This document shows positions 27,556 through 37,334 of a stretch of DNA of 64,000 nucleotides, one piece after another (position 1 is the first letter of the stretch; each line of letters starts with the position of its first letter). This DNA comes from an alpha proteobacterium BAL199 (lineage in GTDB: Bacteria > Pseudomonadota > Alphaproteobacteria > Thalassobaculales > Thalassobaculaceae). The stretch is from NCBI GenBank assembly GCA_000171835.1, contig ABHC01000007.1:1-64000 (forward strand), given 5' to 3'. The notes below the pieces were generated by a model that saw only the letters and a program-made list of their open reading frames with translations, had not been told where the DNA came from and searched no databases. A program made the translations under genes and the position numbers.

Positions 27556-27960
27556 TCTACAAATGCGCCTAACGGAGCCTAACCTAGATTAACGCAATGC
27601 CCCCCTATGCGCAGCACCGATTGCGTTGAACCGACCAACCTCTGCCAGCACTACCCGCGCAAGCCGAGATTGAAGGCCGCCCTGAATTGAATGTCGTACT
27701 GACCGCACTACGACTTCCCGATCCCCATCCGGTACCAGACAGGACATCGTGGTTCGGCAACCGCAACCAGCCAACACCATCATCCGATGTCGCTCCCGCG
27801 CCGATTGGAACGTCCGGAACCATCCGATCAAGCGCAAATCGTTGAAAACCGATGCCGCCGTGCAACGGTCAGCAAATATCCGTCATCGCCTTCGCGCCGC
27901 GACGTGAAACCCGATGGCCTCCCTGCTAATGTGCGCGGGTCCGAATCTGGGAGACGGGCT
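27556..27960. other. 405-base intergenic stretch with no supportable gene
   Basis: This holds the upstream regions of the minus-strand BLUF gene and the plus-strand small-protein gene at 27961. Open frames on the minus strand (for example 27589-27837) are Arg/Gly-rich with no recognisable motif or ribosome-binding site. A partial direct repeat, GCCTAACGGAGCCTAAC, occurs near 27568. I see no RNA structure or element that I can name. Confidence 0.4.
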
Positions 27961-28185
27961 ATGAAAGTTGTCTGGATGTTGGTGACGCTGATCGGCAATC
28001 AGGTTGTCGAAAGCGGAGTCACGTTCGCCACGGCGAAGCTTTGCTTCGAGCAAGCCGCCACCTTGCAAGTCGAGGCCTACAAAGCCGTCGACCTGGCCTT
28101 TATTCTGAACCACCAGCAGAACCTGTCGGCCGAGCCGGCCCGGCCGATGTTCTCCTGCATCGTGACCGAGTCCCTGGGCGAGTAG
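27961..28185 (+). CDS. Small protein of unknown function (74 residues)
   Basis: A 74-residue protein beginning MKVVWMLVTLIGNQVVESGV, with a short hydrophobic N-terminus, one cysteine in TFATAKLCFEQAATLQ and a second in ARPMFSCIVTES. ATG 27961 is preceded by GGGAGA at good distance and starts a compact conserved-looking protein, whereas the longer in-frame start lacks such a site. The arrangement (F-x-T-x3-C-x3-A-x2-L, then a later strand cysteine) parallels the 91-residue protein at 5305, suggesting one small family. It lies 10 bases before the secreted-protein gene at 28196 and probably shares its transcript. Confidence 0.6.
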   Translation: MKVVWMLVTLIGNQVVESGVTFATAKLCFEQAATLQVEAYKAVDLAFILNHQQNLSAEPARPMFSCIVTESLGE

Positions 28186-28195
28186 CCGCAGGGCC

Positions 28196-28897
28196 GTGCG
28201 GATCCGCCATATCCTCCTGCCGCTGGCCATCGCGCTGACGTTCGCCCTGACGCCGCCGGCCGAAGCCCGCGAGGGGCGGGTTGTCGCAATCGGCAGTCAC
28301 GAATTGACGGTGGCGCTGGCCGACGGCGATTGCTTCTTCGATGCCGATCACCCCGAGGACCGCCGTCTGATCGACCAGATCTCAGGCAGCCTCGGCGACA
28401 AGATCGTGCTGCTGCTCGCGTTCGCCGAATGTGGCACGCTTGAAGGGCGGCGAACCGGTACTCCGTCGACCGTGTCGCGCTTCGGCTATGTGATGATTGC
28501 CGACGCGCATCTGGAATCAGTGTTCGCGTTCGATCAGGCAACCCTCGCCGCCGCCATCACCAAGGCGCTGGACGACCTGAAGACCCTGGACTACCGCGCC
28601 GACATCAATCGATTGGCAACCGACATCGAGCGGATCTGGCCCGCCCTGCCACCAGGTGGTCAACAGGAGCTCGGGATCGTGCACCGCGACAGATTTGGGC
28701 CGGTGCTGGCCACTGTGCTCAGCGTTCCCAGTGCCGCCGGCCCGCCAACGCCCCGCCTGCAGCTGCGTCAGTCCGTCCTGGCCGCCGGCAAGGTTCTCGG
28801 CATCGTGGCCACCCGCGACTACACGAACGCCGAGACCGTGTTCGACGTCTATGGCGACCTCTCGGCGGTGGTCGAGGCGACGGCGGCGCGCAACTAA
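28196..28897 (+). CDS. Secreted protein of unknown function
   Basis: A 233-residue protein with a clear Sec signal peptide (MRIRHILLPLAIALTFALTP, cleavage after PAEA). The mature part shows alternating short strands and helices, with cysteines in DGDCFFDADH and AFAECGTLEG that could form a disulfide, but no domain I recognise. The start codon is GTG at 28196, ten bases after the preceding stop, so the two genes are probably co-transcribed. It is convergent with the alcohol dehydrogenase gene. A periplasmic location is the only functional statement I can support. Confidence 0.65.
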   Translation: MRIRHILLPLAIALTFALTPPAEAREGRVVAIGSHELTVALADGDCFFDADHPEDRRLIDQISGSLGDKIVLLLAFAECGTLEGRRTGTPSTVSRFGYVMIADAHLESVFAFDQATLAAAITKALDDLKTLDYRADINRLATDIERIWPALPPGGQQELGIVHRDRFGPVLATVLSVPSAAGPPTPRLQLRQSVLAAGKVLGIVATRDYTNAETVFDVYGDLSAVVEATAARN

Positions 28898-28924
28898 CCC
28901 TCCACCAGCCGAGACCGCCGCCGT

Positions 28925-30058
28925 CTACCCGTTCGGCACCAGGATTTGCCGTATCACCTCACCGTCTGCCAACCGGTCGAAACCGTGGTTGATCGCGTCG
29001 AAACCAATGTGGTCACCGACCAGACGGTCGATCGGCAGCTTGCCCTGGCGGAACGCTTCTAGGAATCGCGGGATGTCCCGCACCGGCACGCACGACCCCA
29101 TGTAGCTGCCCTTCACGGTGATCTCGCGGGTCACCAGATCGGCGGCATGTAGTGCAAGCGTGGCGCCGGCTGGCGCCAGTCCGGCGGTGACCAGGGTGCC
29201 GCCGGTGCGCAGGATGCCATAGCCGGTTTCCAGCGCCTTGACCGACCCGGCGAGTTCGATCGCGACGTCGACACCGCCGCCGGTCAGGTCACGGATCTGG
29301 TCGAGGTGATCGGGCTCGCGGGCGTCGATCGCATGGTCGGCCCCAAGCTGACGGGCAAGGCCCAGCTTGGCCGGATTGACGTCGACTGCGATCAGGATCG
29401 ACGGCCCGGCGAGTTTCGCGCCCAGCAGGCCCGACAGGCCCACCCCACCGAGACCGATCACCGCCACCTTCTGCCCCGGCCGGATGCCGGCGGTGTTCAA
29501 AGCCGCCCCGACACCGGTCATCACCGCGCAGCCGAATACCGCCGCCATGGCCAGCGGAACGTCGTCGTCGACCCGGACCACCGAGCCGCGGTCGACCACC
29601 GCGTACTCGGCAAAGCACGACACTCCGGACTGGTGGCTGATCGGCTCGCCTCTTGCGTCGCGCAGCCGCTTGCCGCCGCCCATCAGCTCGCCCTTGGCCC
29701 GCGCCGCGCCGTGGGCGATGCAGATCTGTGGACGGCCCTCGAGGCATCGCTCGCACCGCCCGCAACTGGCGGAGAACTGGAAGACCACCGGGTCGCCCGG
29801 CTTGATGTCGCGCACCCCGACGCCAACTTCGACCACCGTGCCGGCACCCTCGTGGCCGAGTGCAACCGGGATCGGCCGCGGGCGCGAGCCGTCGATCACC
29901 GACAGATCGGAATGGCACAGACCGGCCCCGGCAATCTTCACGAGCACCTCGCCGGCCTGCGGTCCGTCAAGCTCGACCTCCTCGACCGAGATCGGGCGGG
30001 TCTTCGCGTAAGGACGGTCGGGAGCAATCGTCCTCAGGACGGCGGCGCGCATCTTCAT
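28925..30058 (-). CDS. Zinc-dependent alcohol dehydrogenase (MDR superfamily, class III-like)
   Basis: A 377-residue medium-chain dehydrogenase. Catalytic zinc ligands lie in GLCHSD and GHEGAGTVVEVG; the structural zinc lobe is CGRCERCLEGRPQIC; the NAD site is VAVIGLGGVGLSGLLGAKLA. The layout matches class III and related NAD-dependent alcohol dehydrogenases. ATG 30058 is preceded by GGAGGA, so the longer in-frame start at 30235, which would run into the next gene, is rejected. It lies 128 bases downstream of the phosphoesterase gene on the same strand. The alcohol or aldehyde substrate cannot be specified; glutathione-dependent formaldehyde dehydrogenase is less likely because typical class III residues are not all seen. 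Confidence 0.88.
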   Translation of the reverse strand: MKMRAAVLRTIAPDRPYAKTRPISVEEVELDGPQAGEVLVKIAGAGLCHSDLSVIDGSRPRPIPVALGHEGAGTVVEVGVGVRDIKPGDPVVFQFSASCGRCERCLEGRPQICIAHGAARAKGELMGGGKRLRDARGEPISHQSGVSCFAEYAVVDRGSVVRVDDDVPLAMAAVFGCAVMTGVGAALNTAGIRPGQKVAVIGLGGVGLSGLLGAKLAGPSILIAVDVNPAKLGLARQLGADHAIDAREPDHLDQIRDLTGGGVDVAIELAGSVKALETGYGILRTGGTLVTAGLAPAGATLALHAADLVTREITVKGSYMGSCVPVRDIPRFLEAFRQGKLPIDRLVGDHIGFDAINHGFDRLADGEVIRQILVPNG

Positions 30059-30186
30059 CGGGTTCCTCCTGGTTTGGCCTGAGTCTATTCCAGCGTACCG
30101 ACCTGCCAACAGTGCCCGCACCGCATATGCTGTCGCGCCAAGAACCCAGTGATACGGTCGATCGCTGTCGTCAGCCGATCTCCGGC

Positions 30187-31014
30187 TCAGATGATCGTCC
30201 GCAGGTACCCCGCAACGCCGCGAGAGTGACCCCACTGCCGTGGATAGCCGAGCGACACCTCCTCGAACCGGGTGCCGTCGACCAGATCAGTCCGCCGGGT
30301 GTGGAGGTGGCCGGAGACGACCGCGTGGGCGCGATAGCGTCGATGCCAATCCTCGGTCGCCGTCGTACCGCACCATGGCGTGAACCTGGGAACCCTCGGG
30401 ATTCGGATCAGATCGCGACGCAGCGGCCAGTGGTTCACCAGGACGGTATGGGCATCGTCGGGCAGTTCCCGCGCCAGGCGGTGCCGGGTCTCGTCCAACC
30501 GCGCCCGGCACCAGTCCGGCCGGGTGCTGAACGGATCCGGAGCCAGATGTATCTCGTCGCCACAGACATTGTGCGCCTCGTCCGCCCAGGCCACGACATC
30601 CGACAGTGCTACGTCGTTCGGGCGAAAGCTGTAGTCGTAGAGCAGGAACAGCGGCGCGATCACCAATCGCTTCACACCGTCCGGCAGAGCGCCCGGCCAC
30701 TCCGGAAACGGGTCTTCGGGAGTGACCACGCCATGTGAATGGGCGATGGTGAGCAGCCGGTCGTAGCGCTCGACGCCGCGCGCTGCATCCGGCCCGTCCT
30801 GCCCCACGGTCCAAAGATCATGGTTTCCCGGCACCCAGACGACCCGGGCAAAGCGCTGGGCGAGCAGCCCAAGGGCCCAGTCGGTGACTTCCAGTCGTTC
30901 CGCCACGTCGCCGGCGACGATCAGCCAATCGTCGGGATGCCGCAGCAGCTCCTGCAACGCCTCACGGTTGTGAGCCGCTGCCAGATGCAAATCGGAAATG
31001 GCGAGCAGCCGCAT
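30187..31014 (-). CDS. Calcineurin-like metallophosphoesterase
   Basis: A 275-residue two-metal phosphoesterase. All family motifs are visible in order: SDLHLAA (D-x-H) at residues 7-13, VAGDVAE near 34, PGNHDLW near 62, TVLVNHWPLRRD near 185 and VVSGHLHTRR near 233. This family cleaves phosphomono- or diesters, including nucleotides and cyclic nucleotides; the substrate is unknown. The start is 3 bases after the stop of the SDR gene, so translation is coupled. Together with the alcohol dehydrogenase it forms a likely three-gene minus-strand transcription unit. Confidence 0.88.
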   Translation of the reverse strand: MRLLAISDLHLAAAHNREALQELLRHPDDWLIVAGDVAERLEVTDWALGLLAQRFARVVWVPGNHDLWTVGQDGPDAARGVERYDRLLTIAHSHGVVTPEDPFPEWPGALPDGVKRLVIAPLFLLYDYSFRPNDVALSDVVAWADEAHNVCGDEIHLAPDPFSTRPDWCRARLDETRHRLARELPDDAHTVLVNHWPLRRDLIRIPRVPRFTPWCGTTATEDWHRRYRAHAVVSGHLHTRRTDLVDGTRFEEVSLGYPRQWGHSRGVAGYLRTII

Positions 31015-31017
31015 CCG

Positions 31018-31764
31018 CTAAAACGCGCTTGCGCCGCTTTCCGCCGGCAAGATGGCACCGGTGATCCGCCGCGACTCGTCGGAGGCGAGGTACAAGGCCA
31101 TGTACGCGATGTCATCAGGCTCAAGCACACCCATCAGCGACTTCTTCACCAACGGATCGTCGGGCTTCAGCATCGCCTTTACCCGATCGGTCGCCACCAC
31201 GCCCGGGCCGATCGCGTTCACCCGTATCTTGGCAACGTGCCACTGCATGGCCAGTGACCGGGTTAGGGTCAGCACGCCGCCCTTAGCGGCCGAATAGGCA
31301 TCGGCGCCGGCGGTACCCGTCAGCGCACGGATCGAGGTGGTGTTGATGATCGAGCCGCCACCGCCACGCTGCATGTGCGGGATCGCGAACCGGCAGCCCA
31401 GAAAGGTTCCGAACAGGTCGACCGACATGGTGCGCCAGAACTCGTCCAGCGGCATCTCGGTGACCTTGCCGTCCTTCGAGGTCGCACCACCGGCATTGTT
31501 GTACAGCACGTCGAGCCGGCCGTGGCGCTCGACCGCGCCGTCGACCAGCGACCGGACATCGGTTTCCGACGACACATCGGTGACCACGAACTCGGCCCGT
31601 CCGCCGGCCGCCACGATCTCGGCAGCGGCAGCCTCACCAGCCTCGCGCTTGAGATCCGCCAAGACTACGACCGCCCCTTCACGCGCGAACAACGATGCCG
31701 ACGCTCGACCGATCCCCGACGCAGCACCGGTTATCACCGTGACTTTGTTTTCAAGCCGTGCCAT
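31018..31764 (-). CDS. Short-chain dehydrogenase/reductase
   Basis: A 248-residue classical SDR. The cofactor site is TGAASGIGRASASLF at residues 12-26; DVSSE follows near 63; YNNAGG near 89; the catalytic Ser is in IINTTSIRALTG and the Tyr/Lys pair in DAYSAAKGGVL. The C-terminus has the common TGAILPAESGASAF ending with Ala/Phe rather than the usual DGG. ATG 31764 is preceded by GGAGG. It heads the unit SDR, phosphoesterase, alcohol dehydrogenase. The substrate is unknown. Confidence 0.88.
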   Translation of the reverse strand: MARLENKVTVITGAASGIGRASASLFAREGAVVVLADLKREAGEAAAAEIVAAGGRAEFVVTDVSSETDVRSLVDGAVERHGRLDVLYNNAGGATSKDGKVTEMPLDEFWRTMSVDLFGTFLGCRFAIPHMQRGGGGSIINTTSIRALTGTAGADAYSAAKGGVLTLTRSLAMQWHVAKIRVNAIGPGVVATDRVKAMLKPDDPLVKKSLMGVLEPDDIAYMALYLASDESRRITGAILPAESGASAF

Positions 31765-31926
31765 TCGTGCCTCCGTTCATCAACGGCCTGAACTTTAGCG
31801 AACGGATCTGGAGGACGCACCACTTCCAGTGGGGAAAGTGCTGATTGTTAAGCAAAATTCGATTAGGGTCGCTGATCACTGCCGCGCCTGCGCCGGTGGA
31901 GAGCTTTACCGCTCGGAGTTGCGCCC

Positions 31927-32436
31927 TTGCACGCCCCACCCGCCAATCAAGAACTGAGCGCTCCGGTGGAGGAGATTCTCGGGCTAACGCTGCACCCGAA
32001 AGTCCGGACGCTGGTCGACTACTGGCTGAGCATTAAGCCCGCTGGCAGCTTGCCGGGCCGTCAACATTTCGAACCACTCGACGTGCCGGCGCTGCTGCCG
32101 AACATCTGGCTGATCGACGTCGAGCGAGAGCCGAAGCTTCGCCTGCGCTACCGGCTGGTTGGCACCAACGTCGCCCAGGCCTTCGATCGTGACTCAACCG
32201 GACGATACCTCGACGAGGTACACTCGGAGTTCCTCGACAGTCATATCTGGCTGTACATGAAGGGCGTCGTTCAGGACGGCATGCCGGGGTGGCGCGCCGG
32301 CACGCCGCGCTTCTGGCATCTGCGGGATTACCTGAGCCTTGAGCGGATCTATCTGCCGCTGGCGAGCGACGGCCGCGAGGTCGACATGATCCTCGCGCTC
32401 ACCGTCTTCGTCGACCGGTTCGGCAACGAATTTTGA
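31927..32436 (+). CDS. PAS_5 domain-containing protein
   Basis: A 169-residue protein of the PAS_5 family (COG5388), common in Rhodospirillales. Recognisable stretches are LVDYWLSIKPAGSLPGRQHF, LPNIWLIDVEREPKLRLRYR and LVGTNVAQAFDRDSTGRYLD. These single-domain PAS-like proteins probably sense a small ligand, but no output domain is present and none is known. No ATG is available near the conserved N-terminus, so a TTG at 31927 or GTG at 31963 must serve as start; which one is uncertain. It is divergent from the SDR operon and convergent with msrP. Confidence 0.75.
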   Translation: MHAPPANQELSAPVEEILGLTLHPKVRTLVDYWLSIKPAGSLPGRQHFEPLDVPALLPNIWLIDVEREPKLRLRYRLVGTNVAQAFDRDSTGRYLDEVHSEFLDSHIWLYMKGVVQDGMPGWRAGTPRFWHLRDYLSLERIYLPLASDGREVDMILALTVFVDRFGNEF

Positions 32437-32443
32437 ACGCCGG

Positions 32444-33442
32444 TCACATGAACAGGCGTTCGTTGTTCATGCCCTTGTAGATGTCCGCCACGAACTCGGC
32501 ATAGCCGTTGTACAGCAAGGTCGGAATCCGGTCCGACTGCCCGAGCGGTTGTTCGGTCGCCTGCGACCAGCGGGGATGGGAGACCCCCGGATTCACGTTC
32601 GCCCAGAAGCCGTATTCGCTCGCCTGTATCGCTTCCCAGAACGACACCGGACGCTGGTCGGAAAACGTGAAGCGCACGATCGACTTCACTGACTTGAAGC
32701 CATATTTCCACGGGGTCACCAGCCGGATCGGCGAGCCGTTCTGCGGAGGCATCGGCTTGCCGTAGATGCCGGTCGCCATGAACGCCAGTTCGTTGGTCGC
32801 CTCCGCCATGGTCAGGCCCTCAACATAGGGCCAGGGATACCAGTGCTGCTTCTGCCCCGAAGCGATCTCCGGATTCTGGAAGGTCTGCATGGTCACGTAT
32901 TTCGCCGAACCGAGCGGCTTGGCGTACTCGACCAACCGCTTCATCGGGAACCCGGCCCACGGCACCGTCATCGACCACGCCTCGACGCAGCGGTGCCGGT
33001 AGACGCGCTCCTCCAGCGGTCCCATGGCCGCCAGCAGATCGTCGACCGCCACGCTCTTCGGCGCCTCGACCATACCGTCGAAAGTCACCGTCCACGGCCG
33101 GATCGGCAGAACTTGGGAGGCCCGCCAGATGTTCTTGTGGCTGCCGAACTCATAGAAGTTGTTGTAGGTGGTCGCGAGTTCCTCGGTCGTCATCGGTCGC
33201 TCGCCGCGGTAACGCATATTGGTCTTCGGCGGGTACAGACCCGTCGACGGGTCCGCCACCGGGGCGGCCGCCTGCTGCTCGGCCTCAGCCTCCTCCATGC
33301 ACCCGGCCAAACCGACACCGGCACCGGCCAGGATCGGACCGGCCGCCAAACCTTTCAGCAACCGACGGCGATCGAGCCAAGCGCTCTCGGGCGTGCTTTG
33401 GCTTTCGGGAATTTCCCATCCCCGGCGGCGCTTGATCAGCAT
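32444..33442 (-). CDS. msrP: Protein-methionine-sulfoxide reductase catalytic subunit MsrP
   Basis: A 332-residue periplasmic molybdoenzyme that repairs oxidised methionines in envelope proteins. The N-terminus has a twin-arginine signal (DRRRLLKGLAAG, residues 24-35). The molybdenum-ligand cysteine is Cys152 in YRHRCVEAWSMTVPWAGFPM; further family motifs are KYVTMQTFQNP and the C-terminal WSQATEQ segment with PTLLYNGYAEFVADIYKGMN. The usual membrane haem partner msrQ is not adjacent on either side, so it must be encoded elsewhere or another electron donor is used. The window also contains molybdopterin biosynthesis genes about 23 kb away. The gene is downstream of the EF-G-like gene on the same strand. 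Confidence 0.93.
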   Translation of the reverse strand: MLIKRRRGWEIPESQSTPESAWLDRRRLLKGLAAGPILAGAGVGLAGCMEEAEAEQQAAAPVADPSTGLYPPKTNMRYRGERPMTTEELATTYNNFYEFGSHKNIWRASQVLPIRPWTVTFDGMVEAPKSVAVDDLLAAMGPLEERVYRHRCVEAWSMTVPWAGFPMKRLVEYAKPLGSAKYVTMQTFQNPEIASGQKQHWYPWPYVEGLTMAEATNELAFMATGIYGKPMPPQNGSPIRLVTPWKYGFKSVKSIVRFTFSDQRPVSFWEAIQASEYGFWANVNPGVSHPRWSQATEQPLGQSDRIPTLLYNGYAEFVADIYKGMNNERLFM

Positions 33443-33528
33443 GGCGGATCTCCTCGACTCTTCAATGTTCCTATCGAGCTAGGCCGTTCCGTGCCGATCA
33501 CCAAATCAACTCGTGGTGAGGAGCCGTT

Positions 33529-33559
33529 ACCTCCAGCCGGCCTATTGCCGGCCGGAGGT
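33529..33559. terminator. Stable hairpin between the EF-G-like gene and msrP
   Basis: ACCTCC-A-GCCGGC pairs with GCCGGC-C-GGAGGT around CTATT, 12 of 13 pairs. It lies downstream of the EF-G-like gene and upstream of msrP (both minus strand). There is no U tract, so it may be a weak terminator or an mRNA-processing hairpin. Confidence 0.45.
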
Positions 33560-33606
33560 CCGTAATGACTCGGCGTACAGCAGGCGTTCACGGGTATACG
33601 AGCCGC

Positions 33607-35643
33607 TCAGCGAGCCCCTACCTGCTCCCGATGCTGGACAACCTGATCGGCCAGCCGCCCGGTCAGTTCGGACAGATGGTCAAACCGCCACTCGAACGTG
33701 GCGAGCCCCTGGCTTTGCGCCCGTAACTCCAGAATCAGATTGTGGATCTCGGCCTCCGGCAGGTAGGCCGTCACCGTGTCCCAGCCGGGCCAGCCATCCT
33801 TGGCGTCAAAACCGAGGATCTGGCCGCGCCGGCTCGACAGGATACCGTGGACCCGACTGGTCGCATCAGAGGGCACTGAGATGGTGACCTCGTGAATCGG
33901 CTCCAGCAGCACCGGGTCGCACTTCGGCATGGCCTCGGACAACGCCATGCGCGCCGCGATCTTGAACGCCATGTCGGAACTGTCGACTGAATGGAAGCCG
34001 CCATCCGTCAAGGTTACCCTGATATCGACCACCGGGAAGCCGAGCGGCCCCTTTCTGACGTAGTCCCGGGAACCTTCCTCGACCGCCGGGATGTACTGCT
34101 TCGGCACGGATCCGCCAACGATGGTGTCGGCGAACTCGAACCCGCGGCCGCGCGGCAGTGCGTCGACCTTGATCTTGATATCGGCGTATTGGCCGTGCCC
34201 GCCTGACTGCTTCTTGTGGCGGGCGTGCTGCTCGGCCGACCGCCGGATGGTCTCCCGATAGGCAACCGCCGGCCGGTCGGCCTCGACATTGAGCTTGAAG
34301 CGATTGCGCAACCGCTCGGCGACCACCTTGAGATGGGTGTCGCCCTGGCCCCACAGCACCAGTTCGTTCAACTCCGCATCCTGCTTGATCAGCAGCGACG
34401 GGTCCTCTTCCGCCAGCTTGGCCAGCGCGCCGGACACCTTAACCTCGTCGTTGCGGTCGGGCACCCGCACCGCCACCGCGAACACCGGCTGCGGCGGCAT
34501 CGGCCAAGTGATGCCATGTTCCGGCACGCCGCCGGTCGGCGTCAGGACATCGCCGGTCTGGATCGGCTCCATCCGTCCGAACGCTACGACTTCGCCTTGC
34601 GACGCCGACGGCACCTTGTCCAGCTTGGCACCGAGAACCCGGTAAATGCCCGATACGCGCACCCCGTTCAGCACGTCGCCATCCTTGACGGTGCCGCGCC
34701 ACATCCGGACGTAGGACAGCTTGCCCATGTGAGCCGCGTGAACGGTGCGCAACACCTGGGCCAGCGGCTCACCCTCCACGGCGATGCCCCGCCGGGCGAC
34801 CGTGGCGGTGTGGCTTGGACCCTCGTGTCGGATCAGCTTCAGCAACCGCTGCACGCCGTGGTCACGCTCGCCCGCCCCCAGGACGACCGGTACCAGCAAG
34901 TCGGCCTGCATCGTCTCGGTCAGGTGCGCGTAGACCTGCTTCTTGTCCGGATCGATCTCTTCAAGGAGCTGCTCCAGCAGTTCGTCGTCGAAATCCGCCA
35001 GGGTCTCCAGCAATTGATTGCGGGCTTCGACCTCCCGCTCGACAACGGTCGCCGGCAGCTCGATCAGCGCGGACGGCTCGCCGTTGCGGTATTTGTACGC
35101 CCGCTCGCTGACCAGATCGACGTAACCGGTAACCGCATCGGCCTCGCGGATCGGAACCTGACGCAGCACGAGAGGCCGCGTCGAATAGCCCTGGAGCGCG
35201 GCCAGCACGTCACGGATCCGCTCGTTGTCGGTGTCCATCTTGTTGATCATCACGACGTGCGGAATGTCCTGATCGTCGAGGAACTTCAGGATCGGGCCAG
35301 CCGCCGCCGCCCGACTAGCCTCCGGATCGACCACCACGATCGCCAGATCGGCCACCATGCAAGCGTAGCGCGCCTCCGGCGCAAATTCGATGTTGCCCGG
35401 CGTGTCGATGAAGGTCCAGGAGTCTCCTAGATACTGGCCGTGCCCGATGTTCAGTTCGGTGCTGGCGTTGCGCACACGCGCTTCTGGCGCCGTGTCGCCG
35501 ACCGTCGTGCCGTCCTTGATCGAGCCTTTGCGCGGGATCGCCTCACAGGCGGCAAGCAGCGCTTCAAACAGGCTCGTCTTTCCGGACTGGTACGGTCCAA
35601 CGATCACGGCGCATCGCGTGGCGCCGTTGGTATCCCCTGCCAT
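33607..35643 (-). CDS. Elongation factor G-like GTPase lacking the catalytic histidine
   Basis: A 678-residue protein with the EF-G domain order: GTPase domain, beta-barrel domain II, domain III, a domain IV region with HGQYADIKIKVDALPRGRGF and KGPLGFPVVDIRVTLTDGGF, and domain V with VHGILSSRRGQILGFDAKDG. Walker A is GPYQSGKTS (16-24) and the base-specificity motif is NKMD (134-137). Two features depart from canonical EF-G: the switch II motif is DTPGN (80-84), where translation GTPases have DTPGH with the catalytic His, and no RGITI switch I sequence is seen. It is therefore not the housekeeping translocase; it could be a regulatory or recycling paralogue. ATG 35643 has a GGGAGAAG site. Confidence 0.85.
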   Translation of the reverse strand: MAGDTNGATRCAVIVGPYQSGKTSLFEALLAACEAIPRKGSIKDGTTVGDTAPEARVRNASTELNIGHGQYLGDSWTFIDTPGNIEFAPEARYACMVADLAIVVVDPEASRAAAAGPILKFLDDQDIPHVVMINKMDTDNERIRDVLAALQGYSTRPLVLRQVPIREADAVTGYVDLVSERAYKYRNGEPSALIELPATVVEREVEARNQLLETLADFDDELLEQLLEEIDPDKKQVYAHLTETMQADLLVPVVLGAGERDHGVQRLLKLIRHEGPSHTATVARRGIAVEGEPLAQVLRTVHAAHMGKLSYVRMWRGTVKDGDVLNGVRVSGIYRVLGAKLDKVPSASQGEVVAFGRMEPIQTGDVLTPTGGVPEHGITWPMPPQPVFAVAVRVPDRNDEVKVSGALAKLAEEDPSLLIKQDAELNELVLWGQGDTHLKVVAERLRNRFKLNVEADRPAVAYRETIRRSAEQHARHKKQSGGHGQYADIKIKVDALPRGRGFEFADTIVGGSVPKQYIPAVEEGSRDYVRKGPLGFPVVDIRVTLTDGGFHSVDSSDMAFKIAARMALSEAMPKCDPVLLEPIHEVTISVPSDATSRVHGILSSRRGQILGFDAKDGWPGWDTVTAYLPEAEIHNLILELRAQSQGLATFEWRFDHLSELTGRLADQVVQHREQVGAR

Positions 35644-35889
35644 GTGCTTCTCCCTCGGTACGCCCGGGTGATGCCACCCGTGTCGAGGTTCGAGCGGGGG
35701 CGTCCCGGGTCACGTGGTCCCGTGGTCGCCCCTGGTCCGAGGGCCTTCGTCGGAACGCCGGGACGACCGGCGTCGAGGCATTCATCTTCGACCCGTCCCG
35801 CAGGCGCACGCAAGACGAATCGGCCGCGCCCTGGACAGATATCAGCTATGGGAGAGCTTCGTGAGGGGATCCGACCTCAAGCCGGAAAT
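35644..35889. other. Intergenic region upstream of the EF-G-like gene
   Basis: This region should contain the promoter of the minus-strand EF-G-like gene. No coding frame with recognisable content and no further structure was seen. Confidence 0.4.
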
Positions 35890-35918
35890 CCCGCCGCTCC
35901 GGCGATCGGAGCGGCGGG
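35890..35918 (-). terminator. Terminator of the aspartate aminotransferase gene
   Basis: CCCGCCGCTCCG (35890-35901) and CGGAGCGGCGGG (35907-35918) form a perfect 12-bp stem with a GCGAT loop, 11 bases after the aminotransferase stop on the minus strand. Only ATTT follows, so the U tract is short. Confidence 0.7.
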
Positions 35919-35929
35919 ATCCGTCGGTA

Positions 35930-37268
<1,339 letters not shown>

Positions 37269-37334
37269 ATTCGATCGCAGCCATAGTCCGTCGCGTAGGG
37301 ACCCTCTCCCGGCTCCTTTTCGCGACCGGCGCGA

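Noticed and set aside
27589-27837. Minus-strand 82-codon open frame in the gap before the 74-residue gene
   Set aside because: No ribosome-binding site, no motif, and overlapping frames of equal quality; treated as non-coding.
34216-35430. Plus-strand open frame (404 codons) opposite the EF-G-like gene
   Set aside because: It is antisense shadow of the GTPase gene with no ribosome-binding site or domain.
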